Shown: piece after piece, positions 17,710 through 26,194 of the stretch
Numbering within the stretch: the stretch's first letter is position 1
Layout of the letters: the number at the start of each line of letters is the position of its first letter
Assembly (NCBI GenBank): GCA_947501215.1
Contig: CANMUS010000003.1
Location: forward strand, 1-64,000
DNA: 64,000 bases
Direction of reading: 5' to 3'
From: an uncultured Erythrobacter sp.
GTDB lineage: Bacteria > Pseudomonadota > Alphaproteobacteria > Sphingomonadales > Sphingomonadaceae
Made by a program: the position numbers and the translations under genes
Notes under the pieces: generated by a model
The model's input: the letters and a program-made list of their open reading frames with translations, nothing else
Database searches by the model: none
Told to the model about the DNA's origin: nothing

Positions 17710-19689
17710 ATGAAACGCCTCGCTTTTGCCGCATCCGCCCTGCTCGCCGCCGCCTCGCCGCTACCTCTGCTGGCGCAGGACGCCGCACCGCAGGAAAGTG
17801 CCGCAGTGCTTGACACCGGCACGGGCGCGCAGATGACGCCGATCCCGGGCTGGAGCCGCGAGATGCGGGGCGACATAATGGTCTTCACCGCGCCCGAAGG
17901 CGATGCCACCGCAGCGGTCGTCGGGGTCGACGAGGCGGCCGATGGCGCAGCCGCCGTTTCCGCCGCTTGGGCGAAGCTGGACCCGGCTTTCGACCGAGAG
18001 GTCCTGATCGCCCAAGACCCCCCGGCCCGCGATGGCTGGGATCAGATTACCGTGGTCAATTACAAGACCTCTCCAGCCGAGCAGCTCGCCATACAAGGCA
18101 TCGGCCTGCGCAAGGGCGACACCTGGACCGTGGTGCTGATCAATGGCGCAATCGCGACCATTGCCAAGCGTGGGGCACAGCTCAATCAAGCCTTCGGGTC
18201 GCTGCGTCCGACCGACTTCGAGCGCGAGAGCTTCGCCGGGCGTGATGCCAACGAATTGACGCCCACCCGCATCGCCGAGCTGACCGGCCACCTGAGCGAG
18301 GCGATGGAGGGGCTCGAAATACCCGGCGTCGGACTGGCGCTGGTACAGAACGACCGGATCATCTGGGAAGGCGGCCTCGGCACGACCGAGATCGGCGGCG
18401 GACAGGAAGTGGACGAGGACACCAGCTTCATGGTCGCCTCCAACACCAAGGGCATGGCGACGCTGCTGCTCTCGACGCTGGTCGACGAAAGCAAGCTTGC
18501 TTGGGACCAGAAAGTGACCGAGGTCTATCCCGAATTTCGCCTCGGCAGCGCAGAGACGACCGACAGCGTACTGGTCGAGCATCTCATCTGCGCCTGCACC
18601 GGCCTGCCCCGCAAGGACATGCAGTGGGTGATGAACACCAGCCGCGACACACCGGCGAGCGACACCTTCGTCCAGCTCGCTGCGACCGAACCGACCAGCG
18701 GCTTCGGCGAAGTGTTCCAGTACAACAACCTGATGGCCAGCGCGGCAGGCTACATCGGCGGGCACCTGATCTATCCCGACATGGAAATCGGCGCCGCCTT
18801 CGACCGCGCGATGGACGAGCGCATTTTCGGGCCGCTCGGCATGACGCGTACGACCTTCGACTATGCCAAGGCGATGGACGACAATTGGGCGCGGCCGCAT
18901 GCGCGCGGCTTCGCAGGTCCGGTCGAAACCGCGCCGATGCAGTGGAATTGGATGGTGTACCCCTATCGCCCCGCAGGCGGCGTGTGGTCCACCGCGCATG
19001 ACATGGCGCTCTACGCGCTCAACGAGCTGCGCGAAGGAACGCTGGCGGACGGGACCGATCTCGTCTCTGCGGAGAACCTGCTCAAGCGACGCGAGCGTTA
19101 CGTCCCGATCGGCGAGGACAGCTGGTACGGAATGGGCCTGATGGAGAGCGCAAATCTCGGCAAGTCGATCTATTACCACGGCGGCAGCCTGATCGGCTTC
19201 AAGAGCAATTTCTGGTTCATTCCGGAGGACGGCGTGGCCGCCGTGCTGCTGACAAATTCGGATACCGGCCAAGGCCTGCTCGGCCTGTTCCAGCGCAAGC
19301 TGCTCGAAGTGCTCTACGATGGCGACGACGAGGCGGACGAGAACCTTGCCGCAGCGGTCAGGCTGGGTGCGGAAGCGCGAGAGAAGGGCCGCGAAGGGAT
19401 CGTCGAGAAGGGCGATGCCGAGGTGCTCGGCGCTCTCGCCCCGCGCTACGTGAATGACGAACTGGGACCGCTGACCATCAGCAGCGAGGGTGGAACGACG
19501 TTCGCGACCGTCACTTCGGGCACGACTGCCATCGGCACGAGAGCCAATGACGACGGCACCCAATCGATCATCATGATGACCCCGGGCTTCTTCGGCTTCC
19601 CGCTGGTCGTGGGTGAAAGCGACGGCAAACGCACGCTGACCCTGCTGGATGCCCAGCATAATTACGTGTTCGTGGAAGAGGCAGGCTGA
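17710..19689 (+). CDS. Secreted serine hydrolase, class C beta-lactamase/PBP fold
   Basis: A 659-residue protein with a Sec signal peptide (ending PLPLLAQ) and an AAGGAG box before ATG 17710. After a N-terminal domain of about 170 residues, the beta-lactamase-like domain has the nucleophile Ser244 in SNTK (SxxK), Tyr338/Asn340 in YNN (YxN) and a YYHGG box (the KTG equivalent). Members include DD-peptidases, esterases and peptidases, so the substrate is open; an envelope or periplasmic location is likely. It is divergent from acpP. Confidence 0.83.
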   Translation: MKRLAFAASALLAAASPLPLLAQDAAPQESAAVLDTGTGAQMTPIPGWSREMRGDIMVFTAPEGDATAAVVGVDEAADGAAAVSAAWAKLDPAFDREVLIAQDPPARDGWDQITVVNYKTSPAEQLAIQGIGLRKGDTWTVVLINGAIATIAKRGAQLNQAFGSLRPTDFERESFAGRDANELTPTRIAELTGHLSEAMEGLEIPGVGLALVQNDRIIWEGGLGTTEIGGGQEVDEDTSFMVASNTKGMATLLLSTLVDESKLAWDQKVTEVYPEFRLGSAETTDSVLVEHLICACTGLPRKDMQWVMNTSRDTPASDTFVQLAATEPTSGFGEVFQYNNLMASAAGYIGGHLIYPDMEIGAAFDRAMDERIFGPLGMTRTTFDYAKAMDDNWARPHARGFAGPVETAPMQWNWMVYPYRPAGGVWSTAHDMALYALNELREGTLADGTDLVSAENLLKRRERYVPIGEDSWYGMGLMESANLGKSIYYHGGSLIGFKSNFWFIPEDGVAAVLLTNSDTGQGLLGLFQRKLLEVLYDGDDEADENLAAAVRLGAEAREKGREGIVEKGDAEVLGALAPRYVNDELGPLTISSEGGTTFATVTSGTTAIGTRANDDGTQSIIMMTPGFFGFPLVVGESDGKRTLTLLDAQHNYVFVEEAG

Positions 19690-19786
19690 AGCGAGACAAA
19701 TCCGCGCCGCATCGCAGCTGGGCCCGGACCCGCTTTCCGTGTGAGGGGTTGGTTCAATATCAACCTCTTACAAAGGGAAGCAAACC

Positions 19787-20218
19787 ATGAGCAGCAGTAC
19801 TTTCAAGAGCCTGACGGATACGACGTTCGATTCGGTCGAAGGCTATCGCAAGGCCGCCGAAAAAGCCGACAGTCCGCAATTGCAGCAGGCCCTCAACCAG
19901 CGCCTCCAGCAGCGTGAAGAGACGCTTCGCCAGATGAACGCGGAACTCGAGCGCCAAGGTGACGATCTCGTCACCAAGGGCACCATGACCGGCGAGGCGC
20001 ACCAGATGTTCGCCAGTATCTCCGACATGTTCGAAAGCGGCGATGAAGCCGCTGCCGAACGCGTCGAGGAAGGCGAGGACTACATCAAGAACAAGTTCCA
20101 GGAAGCGATCGAGAGCAACCAGCTCGAAGCGCAGGAACGCGCCGTGGTCGAGCAGTGCTATAACGAAATCTGCGAAGGCGAACAGTTCGGCGACATGATC
20201 GAAAAGCAGTACGACTGA
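19787..20218 (+). CDS. DUF2383 (PA2169-family) four-helix bundle protein
   Basis: A 143-residue, highly helical, charged protein with no signal peptide. The heptad-rich pattern (RQMNAELERQGDDLVTKG, NQLEAQERAVVEQCYNEI) and length match the PA2169/DUF2383 ferritin-like four-helix bundle proteins, which are often stress-inducible but lack a known activity. An AAGGGAAG ribosome binding site precedes ATG 19787, and a strong hairpin terminator follows, so it is a single-gene unit. Confidence 0.75.
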   Translation: MSSSTFKSLTDTTFDSVEGYRKAAEKADSPQLQQALNQRLQQREETLRQMNAELERQGDDLVTKGTMTGEAHQMFASISDMFESGDEAAAERVEEGEDYIKNKFQEAIESNQLEAQERAVVEQCYNEICEGEQFGDMIEKQYD

Positions 20219-20240
20219 CCCCTCAATCAGTCACAACGGA

Positions 20241-20268
20241 AGGGCGCGGAGCGATCCGCGCCCTTTTT
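20241..20268 (+). terminator. Rho-independent terminator after the DUF2383 gene
   Basis: GGGCGCGGA pairs with TCCGCGCCC around GCGA, followed by TTTTT. It isolates the upstream gene from the peptide locus. Confidence 0.9.
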
Positions 20269-20428
20269 CGTGTGCGGTTTTGTATCTCGCTTCTCCAGCT
20301 AAACCGGCGGCTACCGATTGGGTAGTGCACCCAAGCTAGCTCCACTGGTAGATATGGACAGCGCAAGCGAAACGATAACTCCGCTGGCACCAATGCAATC
20401 AAGCGATTGGCCAACAGGAGGCATGACC

Positions 20429-20644
20429 ATGCAAACTCTCAACCAAAACGAACTCGACCTGATCGGCGGTGCAGGACCGCTCGATGATGCCGGAACCGCG
20501 CTGCAGGTAGCTGCCGGTGTCGGTGGAGCAGCCGCTCTCGTCCCGACCCCGGCATCGCCGTATCTCGCCGGTTTTGCTATCGTGTCCGGCACTCTCGGCA
20601 CGATGCTAAGCTACGCCGACTCGAAAATCGACTGGACCGAGTGA
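20429..20644 (+). CDS. Double-glycine leader peptide, bacteriocin-like precursor
   Basis: A 71-residue peptide. An AGGAGG box at 20416-20421 is seven bases before ATG 20429, which decides this start over the ATG at 20423. The first 14 residues form a classic double-glycine leader, L-N-Q-N-E-L-D-L-I-G-G. Such leaders are cut after GG by C39-peptidase ABC exporters. The 57-residue core is Gly/Ala-rich and hydrophobic, with no Cys and a charged tail (DSKIDWTE), as in some class II bacteriocins. No C39 transporter is in the window, so export would need a distant gene. A two-helix protein follows 69 bp downstream. It could instead be a non-toxic secreted peptide. Confidence 0.6.
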   Translation: MQTLNQNELDLIGGAGPLDDAGTALQVAAGVGGAAALVPTPASPYLAGFAIVSGTLGTMLSYADSKIDWTE

Positions 20645-20713
20645 ACGCTGGCCCAGCACATACGGGACCATCGCTGCCGATCGCACCGATGGTCCCCAAT
20701 CTTGGAAGACAGC

Positions 20714-20905
20714 ATGACGCTACGCATATCACGTACGAAGGTCTGGGCCTTGATGCTCGCATCGCTGACCGCAGCGGTCGTTCTCGCGGTTGGAATCCAA
20801 TTCGTCGCGCCATTAAGCCAACTGCAGCCAGCTCCGTGGGTCGAACTGGCACTGCCCATCCTGCCCATCGTCCTTGTCGGCATATACATCTTGCGCCGAC
20901 GATGA
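20714..20905 (+). CDS. Small two-helix membrane protein, possible immunity protein
   Basis: A 63-residue protein from ATG 20714, with GGAAG at 20704-20708. It has two transmembrane segments (about residues 10-30 and 38-58) and a basic end (LRRR). Size and topology resemble the small membrane immunity proteins encoded directly after class II bacteriocins, and it follows the double-glycine peptide on the same strand. No sequence family is recognised; immunity is inferred from position and form. It is convergent with aspS, with 11 bp between stops. Confidence 0.55.
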   Translation: MTLRISRTKVWALMLASLTAAVVLAVGIQFVAPLSQLQPAPWVELALPILPIVLVGIYILRRR

Positions 20906-20916
20906 GGCTTTAGACC

Positions 20917-22788
20917 TTAGCCGGAGTGATCCTCGCTGCGTTCCGGCGCATCGCGCTTGGCAGCGTTGCTGTTCATGTCGGTTTTCTCGGCCTCGCTGGC
21001 GGCCTTCTGTGCTTCCAGCGCCGCTCCGCCGAGGCGGATGTGGACATCGCGCAACTGGCTGGGTGCGACCACGCTCGGCGCGCCCATCATCAGGTCCTGC
21101 GCTTTCTGGTTGAGCGGGAAAGCGATCACCTCGCGGATGTTCGGTTCGTCGGCGAGGAGCATCACGATCCGGTCGATGCCGGGCGCGGAGCCACCGTGCG
21201 GCGGTGCGCCGAGCTTGAACGCCTCGATCATGCCGCTGAAGTTCGCATCGACATCTTCCTGCGTATAGCCGGCGATTTCGAAGGCCTTGTACATGATGTC
21301 CGGGCGGTGGTTACGGATGGCGCCACTGGACAGTTCGTAGCCGTTGCAGACGATGTCGTATTGCCAGGCGAGGATATCGAGCGGGTCCTTGGTTTCCAGC
21401 GCTTCCATCTCGCCCTGCGGCATGGAGAAGGGGTTGTGGCTGAAGTCGACCTTCTTCTGCTCCTCGTCGTACTCGAACATCGGGAAGTCGACGATCCAGC
21501 AGAACTTGAAGCAGCCCTCCTCGATCAGGCCGAGTTCTTCTGCCACTCGGGTGCGCGCGGCACCGGCCAGCTTGGCGGCGTCCTTTTCCTTGCCTGCGGC
21601 GAAGAACAGGCCGTCGTTCTCGCCCAGCCCTAGCTCGGCATAGAGCTTTTCCATGCCCTCGGGTCCGTGGTTCTTCGCGATTGGGCCGCCGAACTCGCCG
21701 CCCTTGCGGGTGACGTAGCCGAGACCCGCGAAACCTTCGCGGCGGGCCCAGTCGTTCATCTCGTCGAAGAACTTGCGGCTCTTCTCATGCGTGTTCGGAG
21801 CGGGGATCACGCGGACCCGGCCACCGCCGCCGACGATCTTTTCGAACAGGCCGAAACCGCTCTTCTCGAAGTGGCCGGTGACGTCCGATATGATCAGAGG
21901 ATTGCGCAAGTCCGGCTTGTCGCTGCCGTATTTCAGCATCGCTTCGGCATAGGGGATGCGGGGGAACTCGCCCGCGGGCGTCACGCTCTTGCCGTCGGCG
22001 AATTCCTCGAACACGCCAGCGAGCACCGGCTCGATCGCCTGGAACACGTCTTCCTGCGTGACGAAGCTCATCTCGAAGTCGAGCTGGTAGAATTCCGGGC
22101 TGCGGTCGGCGCGCAAATCTTCGTCGCGGAAGCACGGCGCGATCTGGAAATAGCGGTCGAATCCGGCGACCATCAGCAGCTGCTTGAACATCTGTGGCGC
22201 CTGCGGAAGCGCGTAGAAACGGCCCGGATGCAGGCGGCTGGGCACGAGATAATCGCGCGCGCCTTCGGGACTCGATGCGCCCAAGATCGGCGTCTGGAAC
22301 TCGCTGAAGCCCTGGTCGGTCATGCGGCGGCGCAGCGAAGTGATCACGCGGTTGCGTAGCATGATATTCGCGTGGACGCGCTCGCGGCGCAGATCGACGA
22401 AGCGATACTTGAGGCGCGTTTCCTCAGGATAGTCCTCGGCGCTGTTGACGATCAGCGGCAGGTCTTCGGCGCGGCTCTGCACCTCGACCGAGCGGGCGAA
22501 GACCTCGATCTCGCCGGTCGGGAGATTCTTGTTCACCGCCACATCGTCGCGCGCCTTCACCGTCCCGTCGATGGTGACGACCGATTCCAGCTTGATCCGG
22601 TCGAGGATCGGCAGCGCCTCGCTATCCTCGTCCGCCACGATCTGCGTGATGCCGTAATGGTCGCGCAGGTCGACGAACAGCACGCCGCCATGGTCGCGCT
22701 TGTTATGCACCCAGCCCGACAGGCGAACGGTATCGCCGACATTGTCCTTGGTCAGCGCGGCACAGGTGTGGGTACGATAGGCGTGCAT
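20917..22788 (-). CDS. aspS: Aspartyl-tRNA synthetase
   Basis: A 623-residue class II synthetase. An N-terminal OB fold binds the anticodon ([20 protein letters not shown]), followed by the class II core with [13 protein letters not shown] and motif 3 ([13 protein letters not shown]); the bacterial GAD insert lies between. It is slightly longer than the usual about 590 because of a charged C-terminal tail (after about 595: [19 protein letters not shown]). It may be non-discriminating (also charging tRNA-Asn), as in many alphaproteobacteria; that cannot be decided here. Divergent from rnd. Confidence 0.97.
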   Translation of the reverse strand: MHAYRTHTCAALTKDNVGDTVRLSGWVHNKRDHGGVLFVDLRDHYGITQIVADEDSEALPILDRIKLESVVTIDGTVKARDDVAVNKNLPTGEIEVFARSVEVQSRAEDLPLIVNSAEDYPEETRLKYRFVDLRRERVHANIMLRNRVITSLRRRMTDQGFSEFQTPILGASSPEGARDYLVPSRLHPGRFYALPQAPQMFKQLLMVAGFDRYFQIAPCFRDEDLRADRSPEFYQLDFEMSFVTQEDVFQAIEPVLAGVFEEFADGKSVTPAGEFPRIPYAEAMLKYGSDKPDLRNPLIISDVTGHFEKSGFGLFEKIVGGGGRVRVIPAPNTHEKSRKFFDEMNDWARREGFAGLGYVTRKGGEFGGPIAKNHGPEGMEKLYAELGLGENDGLFFAAGKEKDAAKLAGAARTRVAEELGLIEEGCFKFCWIVDFPMFEYDEEQKKVDFSHNPFSMPQGEMEALETKDPLDILAWQYDIVCNGYELSSGAIRNHRPDIMYKAFEIAGYTQEDVDANFSGMIEAFKLGAPPHGGSAPGIDRIVMLLADEPNIREVIAFPLNQKAQDLMMGAPSVVAPSQLRDVHIRLGGAALEAQKAASEAEKTDMNSNAAKRDAPERSEDHSG

Positions 22789-22953
22789 CTAAAATCTTTC
22801 CATTTTCGGATGTATGGCGCTAGGGGCGTCCCGACTTTGGGGCGACGCGCTCCTCTAACAGGAATCGCGCGCGCTAACAGGGCACCTGCGGCTTTTTGTC
22901 AAGGTTCGCAGAGGCCGAGGGCGGTACTCCGCTCCACAGACAGAAAAGATACG

Positions 22954-24156
22954 ATGAAGATACACGACCTTATTACCACCACCGACGCGCTGGCCGATCT
23001 GTGCGAGCGCCTGGCGAAAAGCGATTTCGTCACCGTCGACACCGAATTCATGCGCGAAAACACCTATTGGCCGGAACTGTGCCTGGTGCAGATCGCAAAC
23101 GAGGAAGAGGCCGCGGCGATCGATCCGCTGGCCGAGGGGATCGACCTTGCGCCGTTGTGGGACCTGATGTGCGACAATGAGGATGTGCTCAAGGTCTTCC
23201 ACGCCGGTGGGCAGGATGTGGAGATCGTCTATAACTTCACCGGCAAGACCCCTCAGCCGATCTTCGACACGCAGATCGCGATGATGGCGATCAGCCAGTC
23301 CGAACAGATCGGCTATGCCAATCTCGTCGAAAGCTGGCTCGGCATCACGGTCGACAAAGGCGCGCGCTTCACCGACTGGAGCCGCCGCCCGCTGACCGAC
23401 CGGCAGATCGAATATGCCATCGGCGACGTGACGCATCTGTCGAAGATCTTCCCCAAGATCCTCAAGAAGCTGATCAAGACCGAACGCGGCGGCTGGCTCG
23501 ACGCGGAAATGGACAAGCTGGCCGATCCGGAGAACTACGCCAACGACGCAGGCCAGGCGTGGAAGCGCATCCGCTCGCCCGGCCGCAATCCGCAGGTGCT
23601 CGGCCGCTTGAAGGCGCTGGCGGCTTGGCGCGAAGGCGAGGCGCAGCACAAGAACATCCCTCGCGGGCGCATCATGCGCGACGAGACGCTGGCCGACATC
23701 GCCAGCCACCCACCGAAGAAACAGCCCGACCTCACCAAGGTGCGGGGCCTGTCGAATGCATGGAAAGACAACGACATCGGCAAGCGTCTGATGAAAGTGC
23801 TCGAAAAGGCGGAGCCGCTGTCGAAGGACGAAATGCCCGACAAGCCCAAGCGGGGCGCGCCGCTCGGCAAGGAAGGCGCGTTGGTGGCGGACCTTCTGAA
23901 GCTGCTGCTGAAGATTCGCGCTCGCGAGATCGACGTCGCCGCCCGGCTGCTGACCAAGGCGGACGAGATGGAAGCCCTCGCCGCCGGCGTGCGCGATCTG
24001 CCGATCCTGCAGGGCTGGCGCTACGAGGTGTTCGGCAAGGACGCGCTCGAACTGGTCGAGGGCCGCATGGCCTTCGCCGTACGAGACGGCCGCCTGCTGA
24101 TGACCCACATCGACGACATGCAGAGCGAGATGGTCGAAACGCAGGCGGCGGAGTGA
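22954..24156 (+). CDS. rnd: Ribonuclease D
   Basis: A 400-residue 3'-5' exoribonuclease read from ATG 22954. The DEDDy active site is visible: DTEFMRENTYW (exo I), HAGGQDVEIVY (exo II) and YAIGDVTHL (exo III, with the catalytic Tyr and Asp). HRDC-type helical domains follow (about 215-290 and 300-370). It matures tRNA 3' ends. The long open frame upstream of 22954 overlaps aspS and is not coding. Confidence 0.93.
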   Translation: MKIHDLITTTDALADLCERLAKSDFVTVDTEFMRENTYWPELCLVQIANEEEAAAIDPLAEGIDLAPLWDLMCDNEDVLKVFHAGGQDVEIVYNFTGKTPQPIFDTQIAMMAISQSEQIGYANLVESWLGITVDKGARFTDWSRRPLTDRQIEYAIGDVTHLSKIFPKILKKLIKTERGGWLDAEMDKLADPENYANDAGQAWKRIRSPGRNPQVLGRLKALAAWREGEAQHKNIPRGRIMRDETLADIASHPPKKQPDLTKVRGLSNAWKDNDIGKRLMKVLEKAEPLSKDEMPDKPKRGAPLGKEGALVADLLKLLLKIRAREIDVAARLLTKADEMEALAAGVRDLPILQGWRYEVFGKDALELVEGRMAFAVRDGRLLMTHIDDMQSEMVETQAAE

Positions 24157-24166
24157 TCGCACTGTC

Positions 24167-24259
24167 CCGCTCGTCCTGAGCTTGTCGAAGGACCGTCCTT
24201 TTAGACTGGACCGTCACTCGAAAAGAAGTACGGCCCTTCGACAAGCTCAGGGCGAACGG
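24167..24259. repeat. 93-bp composite palindromic element, copy 1
   Basis: Two inverted arms built on CCTGAGCTTGTCGAAGG and CCTTCGACAAGCTCAGG separated by about 36 bp, in the rnd-oxyR gap. The outer ends are CCGCTCG and CGAACGG. It is exactly the same length as the copies at 36644-36736 and 55636-55728. Confidence 0.9.
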
Positions 24260-24276
24260 TCTAGAAACTGGAGATC

Positions 24277-25173
24277 ATGTCCACCTACCTCCCAACCCTC
24301 AAGCAGCTGCAATATCTCGTGGCGCTGCACGAGCATGGCCATTTCGGTCGCGCGGCGGAGGCGAGCTTTGTCTCCCAGTCGACGCTCTCCGCCGGGATCC
24401 GCGAGCTGGAATCGCTGCTCGGCGTGACGCTGGTCGAGCGCAGCCGCCGCGTGGTGCGGTTCACTGCGCTCGGCAACCAGGTGGTGGACAAGGCGCACCG
24501 AATCCTGCGCGAGGCGGAGGAGCTGGCGGACCTCGTGCAGGCCGCAGGCAAGCCGCTCGCGGGGCAACTGCGCATGAGCGTGATTCCGACGATCGCGCCC
24601 TTCCTCCTGCCGCGCTTCCTGCCGCGCCTGCGCAAGGAGCGCCCCGATCTCGAGCTATTCCTGCGCGAGGAGACCAGCCACGACGCGGTCGAATCGCTCC
24701 AGCACGGGCGGGTCGATTGCGTGCTGCTCGCCCTCCCCTTTCCGACCGGCGAGGTGGAGACGGCGCATATCGCCGACGACGAGCTTTACGTCGCCTTCCC
24801 CGAAAACGACCCGCGCGATCCGCCCGAGAGCGTCCCGCCGAGCATGATCGACGATGGCCGCCTGCTGCTGCTGGAAGACGGGCACTGCCTGAAAGACCAT
24901 GCGCTCGCCGCCTGCAACCGCCCCGAACTGCGCGGCTCGACCACCATGATCGGCACCAGTCTGCACACGCTGGTGCAGATGGTCGACAACGGCCTCGGCC
25001 TGACGATGCTGCCGAAAATGGCCGTCGACGCGGGCATATTGAGCGGCACCAAGGTCGTCGCCCGCCCCCTCAAGAGCAAGAGCGCCACCCGCGAGATCGC
25101 CCTGATCTGGCGCAAGAACTCGCCCCGGCGGGACGACTTCGAGCTACTGGCGGAGGAGTTGCGGGCGGGATAA
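24277..25173 (+). CDS. oxyR: OxyR-type LysR regulator of peroxide response
   Basis: A 298-residue LysR protein. The helix-turn-helix (HGHFGRAAEASFVSQSTLSA, 20-39) is followed by the effector domain. It has the OxyR redox pair: Cys204 in DGHCLKDHAL and Cys213, nine residues apart as in the Cys199/Cys208 pair of E. coli OxyR. It therefore likely senses hydrogen peroxide by disulfide formation and activates antioxidant genes. No catalase or ahpC gene is adjacent. The gap before it holds a 93-bp palindromic element that may affect upstream transcription. Confidence 0.9.
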   Translation: MSTYLPTLKQLQYLVALHEHGHFGRAAEASFVSQSTLSAGIRELESLLGVTLVERSRRVVRFTALGNQVVDKAHRILREAEELADLVQAAGKPLAGQLRMSVIPTIAPFLLPRFLPRLRKERPDLELFLREETSHDAVESLQHGRVDCVLLALPFPTGEVETAHIADDELYVAFPENDPRDPPESVPPSMIDDGRLLLLEDGHCLKDHALAACNRPELRGSTTMIGTSLHTLVQMVDNGLGLTMLPKMAVDAGILSGTKVVARPLKSKSATREIALIWRKNSPRRDDFELLAEELRAG

Positions 25174-25199
25174 GTCGGGGCTGAGCCTACTCCCCAAAC

Positions 25200-25226
25200 C
25201 CGCTCAGCCTGAGCCTGTCGAAGGCC
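25200..25226 (+). repeat. 27-bp palindrome arm, left of the GIY-YIG gene
   Basis: CCGCTCAGCCTGAGCCTGTC plus GAAGGCC: an arm of the same family as the 93-bp elements. It is inverted with respect to the arm at 25561-25587, with 26 of 27 bases matching. Confidence 0.9.
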
Positions 25227-25252
25227 ACTCGCCAACGGTGGCCTATAGCGTG

Positions 25253-25537
25253 TCACCCTTGTCGGCTTTTCCCTAACTTGGAAATTCTCTCCCAATCATC
25301 CGCTATCAGCGCCTCCTTTTTCGCCCTGCTCCAGCCTTTAATTTGACGCTCGGCATCAAAAGCGTCGTCGCGTGTCGGGAAGTCTTGGGACCACACGAGC
25401 CGAACAGGCAGACGCTTGGCCGTGTACCCACCAAGCGCACCGGATTGGTGCTGGCTAACGCGCAGCTCGATATCGTCGGTATGTCCGGTGTAATAGCTGC
25501 TATCGTTGCAGGACAGAATGTAGCAATAGAAAGCCAT
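25253..25537 (-). CDS. GIY-YIG nuclease family protein
   Basis: A 94-residue single-domain GIY-YIG protein. The core motifs are FYCYILSCNDSSYYTGHT (the GIY and YIG strands) and EQRQIKGWSRAKKEALI-type helix (here AERQIKGWSRAKKEALI) with the metal-binding Glu. A His (VSQHQSG) and R (YTAKRLPVRLVW) are also present, so the active site looks complete. Stand-alone proteins of this size are abundant in sphingomonads and their role is unknown. The gene is framed tightly by the 27-bp inverted arms at 25200-25226 and 25561-25587, which makes the whole look like a mobile cassette. Confidence 0.85.
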   Translation of the reverse strand: MAFYCYILSCNDSSYYTGHTDDIELRVSQHQSGALGGYTAKRLPVRLVWSQDFPTRDDAFDAERQIKGWSRAKKEALIADDWERISKLGKSRQG

Positions 25538-25560
25538 GCGGTTGGCTAGCCTCAGCGCGT

Positions 25561-25587
25561 GGCCTTCGACAAGCTCAGGCTGAGCGG
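25561..25587 (-). repeat. 27-bp palindrome arm, right of the GIY-YIG gene
   Basis: GGCCTTCGACAAGCTCAGGC plus TGAGCGG, the inverted partner of 25200-25226. It starts 23 bases upstream of the GIY-YIG start codon. Confidence 0.9.
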
Positions 25588-25596
25588 ATGTGATAG

Positions 25597-25690
25597 TCCG
25601 AACTCAATCCAAGTGCTTCAAGCCAACCCGCAGATAATCCCAACCAGTAATCACCGCCAGCCCCGGTGCTGCCCAGAGGCTAACCACGCT
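25597..25690 (-). pseudogene. Duplicated 3' fragment of pgsA
   Basis: About 90 bp here align with the last codons of pgsA at 26191-26285. Shared landmarks on the plus strand are TTCAAGCC.ACCCGCAGATA, followed by GTAATCACCG and GCCCA.AGGCT. Identity is high but imperfect (around 80% by eye), so the copy is not recent. Only the C-terminal codons are present, and similarity stops near 25685. Confidence 0.7.
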
Positions 25691-25705
25691 AATGCAGACC
25701 GCGGG

Positions 25706-25913
25706 CTATTGCCTAGCAACAGCGAGCCAAGACACCCGCTGCATTGCTTCGGTCTCGGCTGTTAGTGCGGTGTCATATATCCCGCATTCCGGTCCGAGTG
25801 GACCCCACTCCGCGCCATCGCATCTGATAGGTATACGAGCCGTCATCTCGCTTAGATATGATGACCTGCTCGGTATCATCGGGCTTTGTGTGCTGGCGAA
25901 CGAACTTGACCAT
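25706..25913 (-). pseudogene. Short hypothetical gene broken by a frameshift
   Basis: Reading down from ATG 25913 gives a plausible small protein, MVKFVRQHTKPDDTEQVIIS and on through DDGSYTYQMRWRG. The frame is then lost. Coding resumes as EWGPLGPECGIYDTALTAET and ends WLAVARQ at 25706. The join sits in CGCGGAGTGG, where a two-base loss (GC) would explain the shift. The layout (charged strand region, aromatic centre, a GIYDTxxxAExEA helix and a terminal Trp) looks like a genuine small protein of about 69 residues, but I do not know the family. Confidence 0.5.
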
Positions 25914-26194
25914 TGAACAACCCCATTGTCGTTTACGTCTGCAAACCATTCAAACGACAGAGTTTCCGCTCATTTTCCTACAGGAGCCTTTTCTGTCATT
26001 CGGATCGGATGTTTGCAGGATTGAACACACCAGCACACAACACGCGATTTCTGCCGCGCATTGGCTTGCTTCAGTTTGCGAACTGAAAGGTGACACATCG
26101 CCGCGTCCAATCGCTCGCAATCCCGCGTTCTCCGCGCCCTTCAACCCAAACCGCAGTTTTGCAAGACACCCCGGTCAGCGGTCCACGCCCCCGC
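25914..26194. other. Gap without recognised gene
   Basis: Together with the two preceding remnants this makes about 650 bp of non-functional sequence between the GIY-YIG cassette and pgsA. I see no gene, tRNA or clear terminator in these 281 bases. The high A/C content on the plus strand differs from the flanking core genes. Confidence 0.4.

Noticed and set aside
17761..19659. 632-codon open frame antisense to the serine hydrolase gene
   Set aside because: Long antisense frames are common in high-GC DNA; it has no domain, no start signal, and the opposite strand encodes a clear hydrolase.
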